64,000 bases of DNA from DASSUW01 sp963844205. Lineage in GTDB: Bacteria > Actinomycetota > Thermoleophilia > Solirubrobacterales > Solirubrobacteraceae. The notes below the pieces were generated by a model. It worked only from the letters and a program-made list of their open reading frames with translations. It ran no database searches and was not told where the DNA came from. The stretch is taken from assembly GCA_963844205.1 (NCBI GenBank), contig CAWJNK010000013.1:186001-250000 (forward strand). Reading direction: 5' to 3'. The position numbers and the translations under genes were made by a program. Below, piece by piece: positions 7,440 through 16,603 of this stretch. The first letter of the stretch is position 1. Each line of letters begins with the position of its first letter.

Positions 7440-10400
7440 GGCGCACCTCCTGAGTCGAGTTGTCCAAGCCGGTCGGTGATCGGCAGCAGGGCGCGCACGA
7501 ACCGGGGCACGTCGAGGTGCTCGACCGCGCCGCGGAGCGCGATGTCGAAGCACTCGTGCGCGACGGCCGGCGGCGCGGCGGCCGCGACCGCCGCCAGGTC
7601 CACGAGCGCGCGGCGGCGCATGCGGGCGCGCGGGATCCGGCTCGCGATCGCGAACGCCCAGGGGAGCTGGGAGTCGGGAAGCTCGCCGGCGACCTCGCCG
7701 AGCGCGCGGGCGAGCGCGCGCGAGCCGAGCGTCGCCGCGGCCTCGTCGAGCCTGCGCTCGAGCTCGGCGGCGGGCGCGCCGTCCGCCGTCCTCGTGGCGG
7801 TCTCGGGCTCCCGCGGCTCGTCGAGCAGCGTGAACAGCCCCTCGCGCTCGCGGGCGTCGACGGGCGCGAGCGCGGCACGCACGGCGTCGGGCAGCAGCTC
7901 ATCCGGGAGCAGCGGCTCGAGCTTCGTCAGCGCCTCCTCGCGCTCGTAGGCGCCCTCGATCTCCGCCACGGCGGCGAGCGCGAACCGGAAGGCCTCGGCC
8001 GTCTCGTCGCCGCCGAGCACGGGCGCGAGCGCGATCACCGCGTCGGCGCGGTCTTCTTCGTCCTCGATCGCGCGGGCGGCCTCCAGCGCCTCGCCGGCGA
8101 CGGCGGGCTCGTGGCCGGCGAGCGCGGAGAGCATCTCGCAGCGCTCCTCGGGGTCGTCGAGCGCCCTCGCCGCGTCGATCGCGCGCTCGATCGCCGCGGG
8201 CTCGGCGGCGAGCGTCGCGACCACCGCGAGCGCCCGCGCGCGCTCGGTCTCGTCGGCGAGCGCGTCGGCGGCCGCGAGCGCCTCGCCGGGCACGTGCGGC
8301 GCCAGCGCGGCGAGCGCCACGAGGCGGTCGTTCTCCCGCTCGAGCTCCGCCGCGACCCGCAGCGCTTCCGCCAGGCGGACGTCGTCGAGGTAGGGCGCGA
8401 GCGCGTCGATCGTCTGGGCGCGCACGTACTCGTGCTCCGCGGTGACGAGCGCCTCACTCAGCAGCGCATAGGACAGCCGGGGCCCGAGCGCCGCGAGCGC
8501 CCGCGCGCGGTCGTCCGGATCCTCGATCGCGATGGCGATGTCCATGGCCTCGGGCACGAGCTCGTCCGGCAGATGCGGGGCGAGCGCGGCGAGCGCCTCC
8601 GCGCAGTCGTCGCCGTCCTCGATCCCGGCCACGGCCGAGACCGCGGCGGCGAGGGCGGCGGCCCGCGGCTCGCCTTCGAGGTGCGGCACGAGCGCGGTGA
8701 GCGCCTCGGCGCGGGCGTCCGGCTTCTCGAGCGCCTCGGCGCGGGCGAGCAGGCGGTCCCCGGCCGCGGGCGCGAGCGCCGACACCAGCCGGGCGACGTA
8801 GTGGTCGATGGCCGCCGCCTCCTCGAGCGCCGCGAGCGCGACGCCAAGCGCCTGGTCGCGCGTCTCGCCGTCGAGCCGCGGGAGCAGCGCGGCGAGCGCC
8901 TCGACGCGGTCCGTCCGATCCTCGATCGCGGTCGCGACCTCGACGGCGTCCGCCAGCAGTGCTGCGGGCAGGTGCGGCGCGAGCTCGGCAAGCCCGTCGG
9001 CGCGGTCTCCGTCGAGCTCGATCTCGGCCGCGAAGCGCAGCGCCTCGGGCATCACGGAGACGGGCACGTGCTCGGCGAGCGCCCGCAGCGCGCGCTCGCG
9101 GTCGCCGTCCGCCCAGGCGAAGAACTCGCGCAGCTCGGCGACCCGCTGGGCCTCCCGCAGGTGCGGCAGCACCGCGGCGAGGCCGAGGGCGCGGGGGTTG
9201 GGATACGGGCTCGTGGCCGCGACGGCGAGCGCCTGCTCGGGCGTCCAGATCCGCCCGGCGACGAGCCGCCCGAGGATCTTCGCCGGCAGGTAGGAGCCGA
9301 ACGAGCGCACGTCCTCGGCGGCGAGCGCGCAGGCGATCTCACGACGCAGGTGCGGCGGAGCGCGACCCTCGGCTGCCGCCTGCCGGTCGAGCTCGGCCGC
9401 GTGGTCCCACGCCTCGGTGACGCTGCCCAGGTACGCGCCGGCGGTCGGGTCGCCCAGCAGCAGCCGCGTGCGCCACTCCGGCTCCTCGACGAGCGCGAAC
9501 AGCTCGTCGTAGCGCTCCGCGTGCCGCAGGTGCGCGGCGAGGTGCACGAGATCGTCCCCGTCGCCGAGCGTCAGGTCCGCGATCCGGCTGTGCGCGGCGC
9601 GGGTCGCGTCGGCGAGGTCGTCGGCGAAGTCCTGCTCCGCGCTGTCCTCCATCGCGGAGCGGCCGTGCAGGAAGTCGCTCAGGCTGGCGTGGTAGAGCCG
9701 ATGCCGCCGCGGCCGGTCGCGGCTCACGATCAGGTACGGGCGCCAGGCGGCCGGCAGCTCCGGCACCGCGGGCTCGACGCCGGCCAGCCGGCATAGCTCG
9801 GCGAGTGCGAGCTCCTCGCGGGCGGCGGCGAGCGTCGCCAGCAGCGGCAGCTGCACGCCGTGCCAGTCGGCGGCATGCGCGTCGGCCCACGAGCGCCAGA
9901 ACCGGTGGTACCACGCCCACAGGCCCTCCGGGAGCGTGTCGGGGTCGAGGGTGTCGCCGGCGGCGTGCTGGAGCGCGTAGCGCACGTAGATCCACACCCC
10001 GTGGCTCTTGGCGAAGATCGCCTCGGCGAGCGCCTCGGGCGCGGCCGCCGTGAGGTAGGCGCGGACGTCCTGGCGGTTGCCGTCGGAGTCGGGGTCGATC
10101 CGGACGACGCGGCGCGGGCTCTCCGTGTAGAGGTCGACGGGCACGGGCCGCTTGCTGGCGACGACGAAGACGCCGGCCGGCAGCACCTGCGGCAGGCCGA
10201 GGACGTTCTCTCCCGGTCGCGTACCAGCCTCGTCGAGCGCGTCGACCACGAGCACGAGCTTCTCGCCGTCGCGCAGCCGCTCGGCGGCGTCGCTCAGGAG
10301 GCCGCGGAGGAAGTCGGCGCGCGACGACGCCGCCTCGGAGAGGACCGGCTCGGCGCCCTCCTTCGCGTCGCGCAGGTCGTATGCGCGGATGAGCTGCGCC

Positions 10401-10777
10401 GCGAGGCTCATGCGGGCGAGGGCGATCCCCGCCTCGCCCGGCGCCAGCTCGCTGAAGTGGTGGACCCAGCTGCGGGTCGCGACCAGGTGGGCGAGCAGCG
10501 CCGTCTTGCCGAGGCCGGCGGCCGCCTCCACCACGAAGTACCCGCACGGCTGCGAGGCGAGGAAGCCGTCGAGCTCGGCGATCAGCCAGTCGCGGCCGAC
10601 GAACCGCTTGACGTCCACGCGGTCGAAGACCTCGCGCGGGTCGATGTAGGCCTCGGACAGTCGCTGGTAGCCGCCGACGAAGAACGTGTTGCGGTCGCCG
10701 GTGACGATCAGGTCCGCCACCACGTCGCGACCGGCCGCAACCGCGCCCCGGTCGGCGCTCACATGGGTTTCGCTCAC
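7424..10777 (-). CDS. STAND-class NTPase with C-terminal helical repeats
   Basis: 1117 residues. An N-terminal Gly/Val tag (ADRGAVAAGRD, 8-18) is followed by a P-loop NTPase with Walker A AAAGLGKTA (85-93), Walker B LVLVVDALDE (174-183) and a sensor-like FVVASKRP near 210. A winged-helix-like region follows (LCRLAGVEPAVPELPAAW...YHASLSDFLHGRS). From about residue 550 onward come many ~34-residue helical repeats of the form ALAALAPHLP-x(2-3)-L-x(3)-A-x(4)-AIED-x(2)-DRA. STAND proteins bind a trigger through such repeats and then oligomerise in signalling, regulation or defence. No toxin, nuclease or protease domain is fused here. The next gene encodes a small partner with the same tag. The GTG at 10777 was taken as start; a GTG six codons later is possible. 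Confidence 0.85.
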   Translation of the reverse strand: MSETHVSADRGAVAAGRDVVADLIVTGDRNTFFVGGYQRLSEAYIDPREVFDRVDVKRFVGRDWLIAELDGFLASQPCGYFVVEAAAGLGKTALLAHLVATRSWVHHFSELAPGEAGIALARMSLAAQLIRAYDLRDAKEGAEPVLSEAASSRADFLRGLLSDAAERLRDGEKLVLVVDALDEAGTRPGENVLGLPQVLPAGVFVVASKRPVPVDLYTESPRRVVRIDPDSDGNRQDVRAYLTAAAPEALAEAIFAKSHGVWIYVRYALQHAAGDTLDPDTLPEGLWAWYHRFWRSWADAHAADWHGVQLPLLATLAAAREELALAELCRLAGVEPAVPELPAAWRPYLIVSRDRPRRHRLYHASLSDFLHGRSAMEDSAEQDFADDLADATRAAHSRIADLTLGDGDDLVHLAAHLRHAERYDELFALVEEPEWRTRLLLGDPTAGAYLGSVTEAWDHAAELDRQAAAEGRAPPHLRREIACALAAEDVRSFGSYLPAKILGRLVAGRIWTPEQALAVAATSPYPNPRALGLAAVLPHLREAQRVAELREFFAWADGDRERALRALAEHVPVSVMPEALRFAAEIELDGDRADGLAELAPHLPAALLADAVEVATAIEDRTDRVEALAALLPRLDGETRDQALGVALAALEEAAAIDHYVARLVSALAPAAGDRLLARAEALEKPDARAEALTALVPHLEGEPRAAALAAAVSAVAGIEDGDDCAEALAALAPHLPDELVPEAMDIAIAIEDPDDRARALAALGPRLSYALLSEALVTAEHEYVRAQTIDALAPYLDDVRLAEALRVAAELERENDRLVALAALAPHVPGEALAAADALADETERARALAVVATLAAEPAAIERAIDAARALDDPEERCEMLSALAGHEPAVAGEALEAARAIEDEEDRADAVIALAPVLGGDETAEAFRFALAAVAEIEGAYEREEALTKLEPLLPDELLPDAVRAALAPVDAREREGLFTLLDEPREPETATRTADGAPAAELERRLDEAAATLGSRALARALGEVAGELPDSQLPWAFAIASRIPRARMRRRALVDLAAVAAAAPPAVAHECFDIALRGAVEHLDVPRFVRALLPITDRLGQLDSGGAPWRRS

Positions 10778-10817
10778 GGGCAGCGACGCGCAGTCTCGCC
10801 GCCGCCGCCCGGTTGCG

Positions 10818-12017
10818 TCAACCTCGACGGGTGACGGTCTCGCAGCGGCGCGTGCTGACGGTGCGGTTGTAGCCGATCTTCACCGTGTCGGCGCCCGGGC
10901 CGCAGTCGATCCGGACCTTGTCCTTCGAGTACGCGTAGACGATGTCGTCGCCCGCGCCGGCCTTGACCCGGTTGTAGCCGTGCCCGACGAGGCGGATCGT
11001 GTCGAACCCGCTGCCGCCGCTGATCGCGTTGGTCGACGTGACGCCGCCACCCTGCAGGTAGTCGTTGCCGCCACCGCCGTTGATGCGGTTGTTGCCGCCG
11101 CGCGACGCGCCGTACACGGTGTCGTTGCCGTCGCCCGCGTCGATCCGGTCGATGCCGCGGCTGCGGCCCTCGGGCTTGCGGTTGCCCCACATGATGTCGT
11201 CGCCGTCGAGGCCGGTCAGCGTGTCGGGGCCGGGGCCGCCGAGCAGGTTGTCGTTGCGCTCGGTGCCCGTGGCCCGGCCGCCCTTCTCACGCGTGATCCG
11301 CTTGACGCCCTTCGTGGGGTCGGGCGGCGGCGGGACCTCGAGGATGTTCTCGCAGGTGTCGGCACGGATCTCGCCGTGGCGGATCGAGCGCTGGTTGGAG
11401 AAGCCGCCGCGCATGTGCTGCGGATTGATGTGGAGGGTGTCGTAGCCGGGGCCGCAGTCGACGGTCTTGACCGCCGTGCCGTTGTTGACGTACACGAAGT
11501 CGTCGCCCGCCCCGGCGTCGATGTTGTCCCCGCTGCTCGTCGAGTAGATCGAGTCGTTGCCGGTGCCGCCGCGGATGTCGTCGCTGCCCGTGCCGCCGTG
11601 GGCGGTGTCATCGCCGGGGCCGGCGTCGATGTCGTCGCCGGCGGCGCCGCCCTCGATGTAGTCGTTGCCGTCGCCGCCGATGATCTTGTCGCCGCCGAAG
11701 CCGCCGTAGATCGCGTCGTGGCCCTCGGCGCCGTCCAGCAAGTCGCCGCCCGAGCCGCCGTCGATGTAGTCGTCGCCGGCGCGGCCGAACACGTCGTCGC
11801 CGCCCCACTCGCCCAGGAGGCGATCCAGGCCGGGGCCGCCGATGATCGTGTCGCCGCCCCCGTCGCCGTTGATGACGTGATTGCCGTTCGGGCCACCGAC
11901 GAGGCGATCCTTCCCGGGCGTGCCCACCAGCGTCCTCGCCGCTGCGGTCGCCGGCACGACGACGGCGGCGCAGCAGGCGACAGCGGCTGCCCGCCGCAGC
12001 GCGTCCCTCGAGGTCAT
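10818..12017 (-). CDS. Secreted RTX-type calcium-binding repeat protein (copy 1)
   Basis: 399 residues. A signal peptide (AAAVACCAAVVVPATAAA) is followed by TLVGTPGKDRLVGG and many nonapeptide repeats of the GGxGxDxx type (GDGGGDTIIGGPG, GGDGNDYIEGG, DAGDGNDTVYGA). These form Ca2+-binding parallel beta rolls once outside the cell. A middle segment lacks the repeat (DPTKGVKRITREKGGRATGT), and the C-terminus has two Cys-containing stretches (RIDCGPGADTVKIGYN, RRCETVTRRG). No enzymatic domain is present. The next gene encodes a protein of exactly the same length and layout. A TACGCT box lies seven bases before the ATG. Confidence 0.85.
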   Translation of the reverse strand: MTSRDALRRAAAVACCAAVVVPATAAARTLVGTPGKDRLVGGPNGNHVINGDGGGDTIIGGPGLDRLLGEWGGDDVFGRAGDDYIDGGSGGDLLDGAEGHDAIYGGFGGDKIIGGDGNDYIEGGAAGDDIDAGPGDDTAHGGTGSDDIRGGTGNDSIYSTSSGDNIDAGAGDDFVYVNNGTAVKTVDCGPGYDTLHINPQHMRGGFSNQRSIRHGEIRADTCENILEVPPPPDPTKGVKRITREKGGRATGTERNDNLLGGPGPDTLTGLDGDDIMWGNRKPEGRSRGIDRIDAGDGNDTVYGASRGGNNRINGGGGNDYLQGGGVTSTNAISGGSGFDTIRLVGHGYNRVKAGAGDDIVYAYSKDKVRIDCGPGADTVKIGYNRTVSTRRCETVTRRG

Positions 12018-12024
12018 TGACCGA

Positions 12025-12030
12025 AGCGTA
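12025..12030 (-). promoter_or_regulatory. Putative leaderless -10 box for RTX copy 1
   Basis: TACGCT on the minus strand, seven bases upstream of the ATG at 12017, in the 40-base gap between the two RTX genes. This suggests that copy 1 can be transcribed separately from copy 2. Confidence 0.35.
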
Positions 12031-12057
12031 GCCCGACCGGTCAGCGTGGATTCAGGC

Positions 12058-13257
12058 TCAGCGCTTGTAGCGCTTGGTGACCGTCTCGCAGTTGCGCGTG
12101 CGGACCTTGCGGTTGTAGCCGATCTTCACCAGGTCGCTGCCCGGGCCGCAGTCGATCTGCGCCGCGTCCTTGGAGTAGCCGTAGACGATGTCGTCGCCGT
12201 CGCCGGCGTCGACGCGGTTGAACCCTTCGCCGGTGAGGCGGATGGTGTCGGCGCCCGCGCCGCCGGTGATGTAGTTCGTCGCGCCCGCGCCGCCGCCCTG
12301 CAGGTAGTCATTGCCCTCGCCGCCGTCGATGTGGGTCGTGCCGCCGCGCGACGCGCCGTACACGATGTCGTCCCCGGCGCCCGCGTCGACGCGGTCGGTG
12401 CCGCTGCTGCGGCCGTCGGGCTTGCGGTTGGCCCAGATGATGTCGTTGCCGCCGAGGCCGACGATCACGTCGGCGCCGGACGAGCCGAGCAGGTTGTCGT
12501 TCAGGTCGGTGCCGTGGGCCTCGCCGCCGTGGTCGGGCGTCATCACCTTCACGCCCTTGGTCGGGTCGACGATCGGCGGGGTCTCGAGCACGACCTCGCA
12601 GTGCACGAGCCGGCCCTCGCGCAGCGAGCGGGCGTTCGACCAGCCGCCGCGCATGGAGAAGGGGTTGATGTGCAGCGTGTCGTGGCCCGGGCCGCAGTCG
12701 ACGGTGTCGACCGCCGTGCCGTTGTTGACGTACACCGTGTCGTTGCCGTCGCCCGCGTCGATGACGTCGCCGCCCGTGGTGGAGTGGATGACGTCGTCGC
12801 CGTCGCCGCCGCGAATGCGGTCGGTCGCCGTCCCGCCGTGGACGGTGTCGTTGCCCGCCCCGGCGTCGATGTCGTCGCCCGCGGCGCCGCCGTCGATGAA
12901 GTCGTCGCCGGGACCGCCGGTGATGCGGTCCCCGCCGAAGCCGCCCAGCAGCTCGTCGTTGCCGTCGGCGCCGTCGAGCACGTCGCCGCCCGAGCTCCCG
13001 TCCAGGTGGTCGTCGCCGCCGTGGCCGAACAGGTCGTCGCCGCCCCACTCGCCGAGCAGCCGGTCCACGCCGGCCCCGCCGATGATCACGTCGCCGCCGC
13101 CGTCGCCGTTGATGACGTTGCCGTTCTGGCCACCCTTGAGGCGGTCCTTGCCGGGCGTCCCGACGAGGGTCTTGCCGGCCGCCGTAGCCGGGAGCAGGAC
13201 GAGGGCCGCGCAGGCGAACGCGACCGCCCGCCGGAGAGTCGCGTTCGAGAGGCTCAT
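12058..13257 (-). CDS. Secreted RTX-type calcium-binding repeat protein (copy 2)
   Basis: 399 residues, a full-length paralog of the adjacent gene. A signal peptide (AVAFACAALVLLPATAAG) precedes TLVGTPGKDRLKGGQNG and the GGxGxD repeats. The same non-repeat interruption (DPTKGVKVMTPDHGGEAHGT) and the same Cys-bearing end (QIDCGPGSDLVKIGYN, RNCETVTKRYKR) are present. In both copies the extra Cys residues sit at matching places, which suggests conserved disulfides. The proteins are probably surface-exposed or released and stabilised by calcium. A gap of 40 bases separates the two genes. Divergent to the glycosyltransferase at 13322. Confidence 0.85.
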   Translation of the reverse strand: MSLSNATLRRAVAFACAALVLLPATAAGKTLVGTPGKDRLKGGQNGNVINGDGGGDVIIGGAGVDRLLGEWGGDDLFGHGGDDHLDGSSGGDVLDGADGNDELLGGFGGDRITGGPGDDFIDGGAAGDDIDAGAGNDTVHGGTATDRIRGGDGDDVIHSTTGGDVIDAGDGNDTVYVNNGTAVDTVDCGPGHDTLHINPFSMRGGWSNARSLREGRLVHCEVVLETPPIVDPTKGVKVMTPDHGGEAHGTDLNDNLLGSSGADVIVGLGGNDIIWANRKPDGRSSGTDRVDAGAGDDIVYGASRGGTTHIDGGEGNDYLQGGGAGATNYITGGAGADTIRLTGEGFNRVDAGDGDDIVYGYSKDAAQIDCGPGSDLVKIGYNRKVRTRNCETVTKRYKR

Positions 13258-13306
13258 ATCCGGGTTATCGGCCGCGCCGCGCGGTGGTTGACGCCGAAAC
13301 CGCCGC

Positions 13307-13312
13307 TATCCT
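13307..13312 (+). promoter_or_regulatory. Putative -10 box for the DUF2304-GT2 gene
   Basis: TATCCT lies nine bases before the GTG at 13322. A TTGACG occurs at 13288-13293, but the spacer of 13 is too short for a standard pair, so a leaderless -10-only promoter is the better reading. Confidence 0.35.
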
Positions 13313-13321
13313 GCGGGCGGC

Positions 13322-14362
13322 GTGGAGCTGTCCGCCCTCCGAATCGTCGGCCTCGCCCTCGGCGCGGCGCTCCTCGTCTTCGCGGCCTGGCGCCGGCGAA
13401 CGCTGCGCAACGGCGACGTGCTGCTGCTGCTGCTCGCGGGCGTCGCGCTGCTGGTGGTGTCCGGCACCGATCTGCTCGACTCCGTGCTCTCGCTGTTCTC
13501 GTTCGAGCGCGGCAACGGCGGCCGGATCCTCGGCCTCGCGGTCTTCTCCGTCATCGCCCTGTTCCTGCTCACCGTGCGGTCGCTGGTGCAGAACGGCCGG
13601 ATCGAGCGCAAGCTGTCGGCCACGCTGGAGGGCATCGCGTGGGAGGAGTTCCGCCGTTCGGGGCTGCCGGAGCGCTTCCGCGACAAGGTCGCGGTGGTCA
13701 TCCCGGCCTACAACGAGGAGGACAACATCGGGCAGGTGCTGCCCCGCATCCCTGCGACGGTCTGCGGGTTGGAGACGGCAGTGCTGGTCATGGATGACGG
13801 ATCGCGGGATCGCACCGGTGACATCGCCCGGGAGCACGGCGTCGCCGTGGCCCGCCATGTCACGAACCTCGGCGGCGGCGCGGCGCTGCGCACGGGGTAC
13901 CGCCTGATGGTCGACTCCGGGGCCCGGATCGTCGTGACGCTCGACGCCGACGGCCAGCACCGGCCCGAGGAGATGGAGCGGCTGGTCGGCCCTGTCGCGG
14001 ACGGGACGGTCGACATGGCGCACGGCTCGCGCGTGCTCGGCCAGGCGGAGCCCAACCACTTCGCGCGCGAGATGGGGATCATCTTCTTCAACCGGCTCGT
14101 GTCCGCGATCACGCGGACGCGGGTGTCGGACTGCTCGAACGGCTACCGGGCGGTCCGCGCGGCGGTGCTGCCGCAGCTCGTGCTGCGGCAGGAGCAGTTC
14201 CACACGTCCGAGTTCATGATCGAGGCGATCAAGCGTGGCGTCCCGGCGAAGGAGGTCGCCGTGACCGTCGACCGCCGGATCCACGGGCATTCGAAGAAGC
14301 CGGCCGTGCTGCGCTACGGCCTCGGCTTCACGAACGCGATCATGCGCACCTGGCTGCGCTGA
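13322..14362 (+). CDS. DUF2304-GT2 fusion glycosyltransferase
   Basis: 346 residues. Residues 1-100 contain three hydrophobic segments (IVGLALGAALLVFAAW, VLLLLLAGVALLVV, ILGLAVFSVIALFLLTV) and match the DUF2304 layout, which is usually a separate small gene next to a GT2. Residues ~120-346 are a GT2 domain of the dolichol-phosphate mannose synthase type: VVIPAYNEEDNIGQVL, MDDGSRDRT and TLDADGQHRPEE (the DxD-like site). It should transfer a sugar from a nucleotide donor to polyprenyl phosphate at the inner membrane face, which could feed the GT39-like enzymes nearby. The stop overlaps the next ATG by one base. Confidence 0.85.
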   Translation: MELSALRIVGLALGAALLVFAAWRRRTLRNGDVLLLLLAGVALLVVSGTDLLDSVLSLFSFERGNGGRILGLAVFSVIALFLLTVRSLVQNGRIERKLSATLEGIAWEEFRRSGLPERFRDKVAVVIPAYNEEDNIGQVLPRIPATVCGLETAVLVMDDGSRDRTGDIAREHGVAVARHVTNLGGGAALRTGYRLMVDSGARIVVTLDADGQHRPEEMERLVGPVADGTVDMAHGSRVLGQAEPNHFAREMGIIFFNRLVSAITRTRVSDCSNGYRAVRAAVLPQLVLRQEQFHTSEFMIEAIKRGVPAKEVAVTVDRRIHGHSKKPAVLRYGLGFTNAIMRTWLR

Positions 14363-16398
14363 TGCGTCTCGCCGTGGCCGGCGCCGTCCTGGCCGGCTTG
14401 CTGTTCGCCCTGCCGGCTCCGGCGGTGGCGTGGGACGAGGCGGGCTACTGGGACTTCGCGGACAAGCTGAGCCGGCGGCTCGACGACACGTGGAGCTCGC
14501 GGCTGGACCAGTACCGGCCCGGCTCCGCGTCGATCGACACGATGATGAACGCCAACATGCTGCTCGTGCACGCGGCCGCAGCCGCTCGCGGGCACGAGGG
14601 CGCGGCTCGCCAGGACGCGCGCGCCCGCAGCATCGTGGCCAAGCTGATGAGCACGCCGCCGTGGGTCGAGGCGGTCCCGTTCCCGGCGCCGGGTAGCCAG
14701 CCGCACGCGCCCGGCTGGGTGGCGTCGATGAGCGAGGAGCGCACGGCGCAGCACCTGGTGGTCGACGGCGAGGTCACCGACGCGCTGGCGGTCGCCTGGC
14801 GGGCGCGCGACGCGCTCGGGATCGACCCGGGGGTCCAGGCCTTGATGCAGGACCGCCTGCGGCGGGTGGCCGACGGCCCGTACTGGCGCTACCCGACGCT
14901 GCGGCTCAACCAGATCAACTGGTACGCCGAGGTCTACTCCGCCGCCGCGGAGGCGACCGGCGACCCGATCTGGCTCCAGCGCGACCTCCGCGGCCAGCTC
15001 CTGCAGTTCGTGCGCAGCATCCGCAGCCCGGAGAAGGGCACGGCCGGCTCGCTGGGGCCGGGCATGCAGTTCCACTACCTCCCCGGCGGGCCGGAGCACT
15101 CGCAGCTGAACGTCGACTCGGCGGAGTACGCGAACATCGTCGCGTCGGTGGTCCGGTTCTACGACGTGGCGGTGGCGAAGGGAATGCGGCCGCTGTCGCC
15201 CGAGGACGAGGCGCTGCTGCGGCGGTGGATGCGGCGCGTGCTGGCGGGCTACTGGACGCACTCGGGCTATCTGAACTGGGACACCGGGTTCGGGTTCGGC
15301 CGCTGGCACCAGACGAAGAAGTGGGCGCTCGCGCAGCAGGCGCTGATCGGGCTCGCGGCGGGCGGGCGGCTGGTGCCGTCGGCGGCCGAGTCGGCGTGGG
15401 CGAAGGCGTTGCTCGAGCGGGGCTTCGAGCTGTACGAGCGCAGGCTCCCGGACGGCGAGGGCGTGGCGCCCGGGCTGTTCCATGATCTGAAGCCGAAGCC
15501 GCAGTCGAACAAGCAGGCGCTGTTCGCGGCCTCGCGGATGGTCGCCAACGCGGCCCGCGCGGTGATGGCGGGCGTCCCGTTCCGGGAGGGCTCGGAGCCG
15601 CCGCCGCTGTACTCATTCGACCCCGCCGTCGGGCGGCTGGCGGTCTCGACGCCGGCTTACAACACCGCGATCACGGCGGTCACCAACGGCGCGTATCCGT
15701 ACGGCGGCATCGACCTCGCGCGGCTCTACGACGACCGGCAGGAGGTCGCGGCGACGATCGGCGCCCGGATGCCGGCGAGCTTCGGCATCGTCGCGCGCAA
15801 CCGCCGCGGCGCGCCGCGGCTGGTGACGTCACGGCCGGCGAGCGAGCGCGCCCCGGGGCTGCCGCTGCGACTCCTGCGAGCGCCGCTCGGGGTCGGGAGC
15901 GCCGGCTCGCCGCTGCGTCCGTTCGCCGGGCCGTTCGACGTGTTGCGCGTGACCGGCGTGCGGCGCGCGGGCGGGGTCGTGGCGCGGTCGACCTACACGT
16001 TCCGCCCGCGCTCGATCGTCGGCGCCTGGAGCGTGAGCGCGACCACGTCGCGCCGCCGGAGCGCCGAGGCCCTGTTCCCGAGCACGGGCGGCGAGCACGC
16101 CGCCGTCTGGGCGCTGCTGCGCGACGGGCAGGCACTGCCGCTGACGGAGCGGCGGCCGGTGCAGGGCGTCGCCGCGTTCTGGATCCAGAGCGAGCGGTCC
16201 GGCTACGTCGTGGAGCCGCGCGACCGCGTCAAGGGCGCGACCGCCTCGACCGTGTTGCCGCAGCGCCAGCCGTCCGCCCCCAACCCCGGTCCCACGCTCT
16301 CGATCCGCCTGACCGGCCGGCTGCGGGAGCGGCCGGTGCGCTTCTCCGCCCGCATCGTCCCGGCACGAGATTTGGTCGCCGCGCGGGCCGCTCTGTAG
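14362..16398 (+). CDS. Large secreted protein, predicted alpha-toroid plus beta-domain
   Basis: 678 residues with a signal peptide (RLAVAGAVLAGLLFALPAPAVA). The first ~400 residues are helical with many Trp/Tyr/Asn sites (RLNQINWYAEVYSAAAEAT, SAEYANIVASVVRFYD, YLNWDTGFGFGRWHQTKKWA), reminiscent of an (alpha/alpha) toroid as in polysaccharide lyases. Residues ~410-678 are beta-rich (YNTAITAVTNGAYPYGGIDLARLYD ... YTFRPRSIVGAWSV). I do not recognise the family with certainty, and a heparinase/lyase-like role is only a guess. Translational coupling (TGATG) to a polyprenyl-sugar synthase gene suggests a glycan-related job outside the cell. Confidence 0.65.
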   Translation: MRLAVAGAVLAGLLFALPAPAVAWDEAGYWDFADKLSRRLDDTWSSRLDQYRPGSASIDTMMNANMLLVHAAAAARGHEGAARQDARARSIVAKLMSTPPWVEAVPFPAPGSQPHAPGWVASMSEERTAQHLVVDGEVTDALAVAWRARDALGIDPGVQALMQDRLRRVADGPYWRYPTLRLNQINWYAEVYSAAAEATGDPIWLQRDLRGQLLQFVRSIRSPEKGTAGSLGPGMQFHYLPGGPEHSQLNVDSAEYANIVASVVRFYDVAVAKGMRPLSPEDEALLRRWMRRVLAGYWTHSGYLNWDTGFGFGRWHQTKKWALAQQALIGLAAGGRLVPSAAESAWAKALLERGFELYERRLPDGEGVAPGLFHDLKPKPQSNKQALFAASRMVANAARAVMAGVPFREGSEPPPLYSFDPAVGRLAVSTPAYNTAITAVTNGAYPYGGIDLARLYDDRQEVAATIGARMPASFGIVARNRRGAPRLVTSRPASERAPGLPLRLLRAPLGVGSAGSPLRPFAGPFDVLRVTGVRRAGGVVARSTYTFRPRSIVGAWSVSATTSRRRSAEALFPSTGGEHAAVWALLRDGQALPLTERRPVQGVAAFWIQSERSGYVVEPRDRVKGATASTVLPQRQPSAPNPGPTLSIRLTGRLRERPVRFSARIVPARDLVAARAAL

Positions 16399-16403
16399 CG
16401 CCG

Positions 16404-16603
16404 GCGAACGTCAACTTCGGGCATGTAGGGAGGCGGGCCTGGCCGCCCCGGCGGGCCGAGCGCTCAGTTAATACGCCTGAGGCCCGTTAACCGAGCGCTC
16501 GGCGGTCGACTGACCAGTTTTCGCCCCTGGAGGTCGAAAAGTCACCACTCGGCAGGGACGCGCGGTCGATCCCGCTCCCCTCAATGCCGCAGTTGACGTT
16601 CGC
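16404..16603. repeat. 200-bp hairpin-rich element with 13-bp terminal inverted repeats (copy 1)
   Basis: Perfect terminal inverted repeats GCGAACGTCAACT (16404-16416) and its complement (16591-16603) bound the whole gap between two convergent genes. Inside is a 17-bp inverted repeat with one mismatch (16455-16471 / 16487-16503, core GAGCGCTC) and a TTTTCG...CGAAAA hairpin near 16520-16542. Related sequence occurs at 32922, 49669 and 63281. It carries no ORF of note. A bidirectional terminator or a small MITE/REP-like element is likely. Confidence 0.8.
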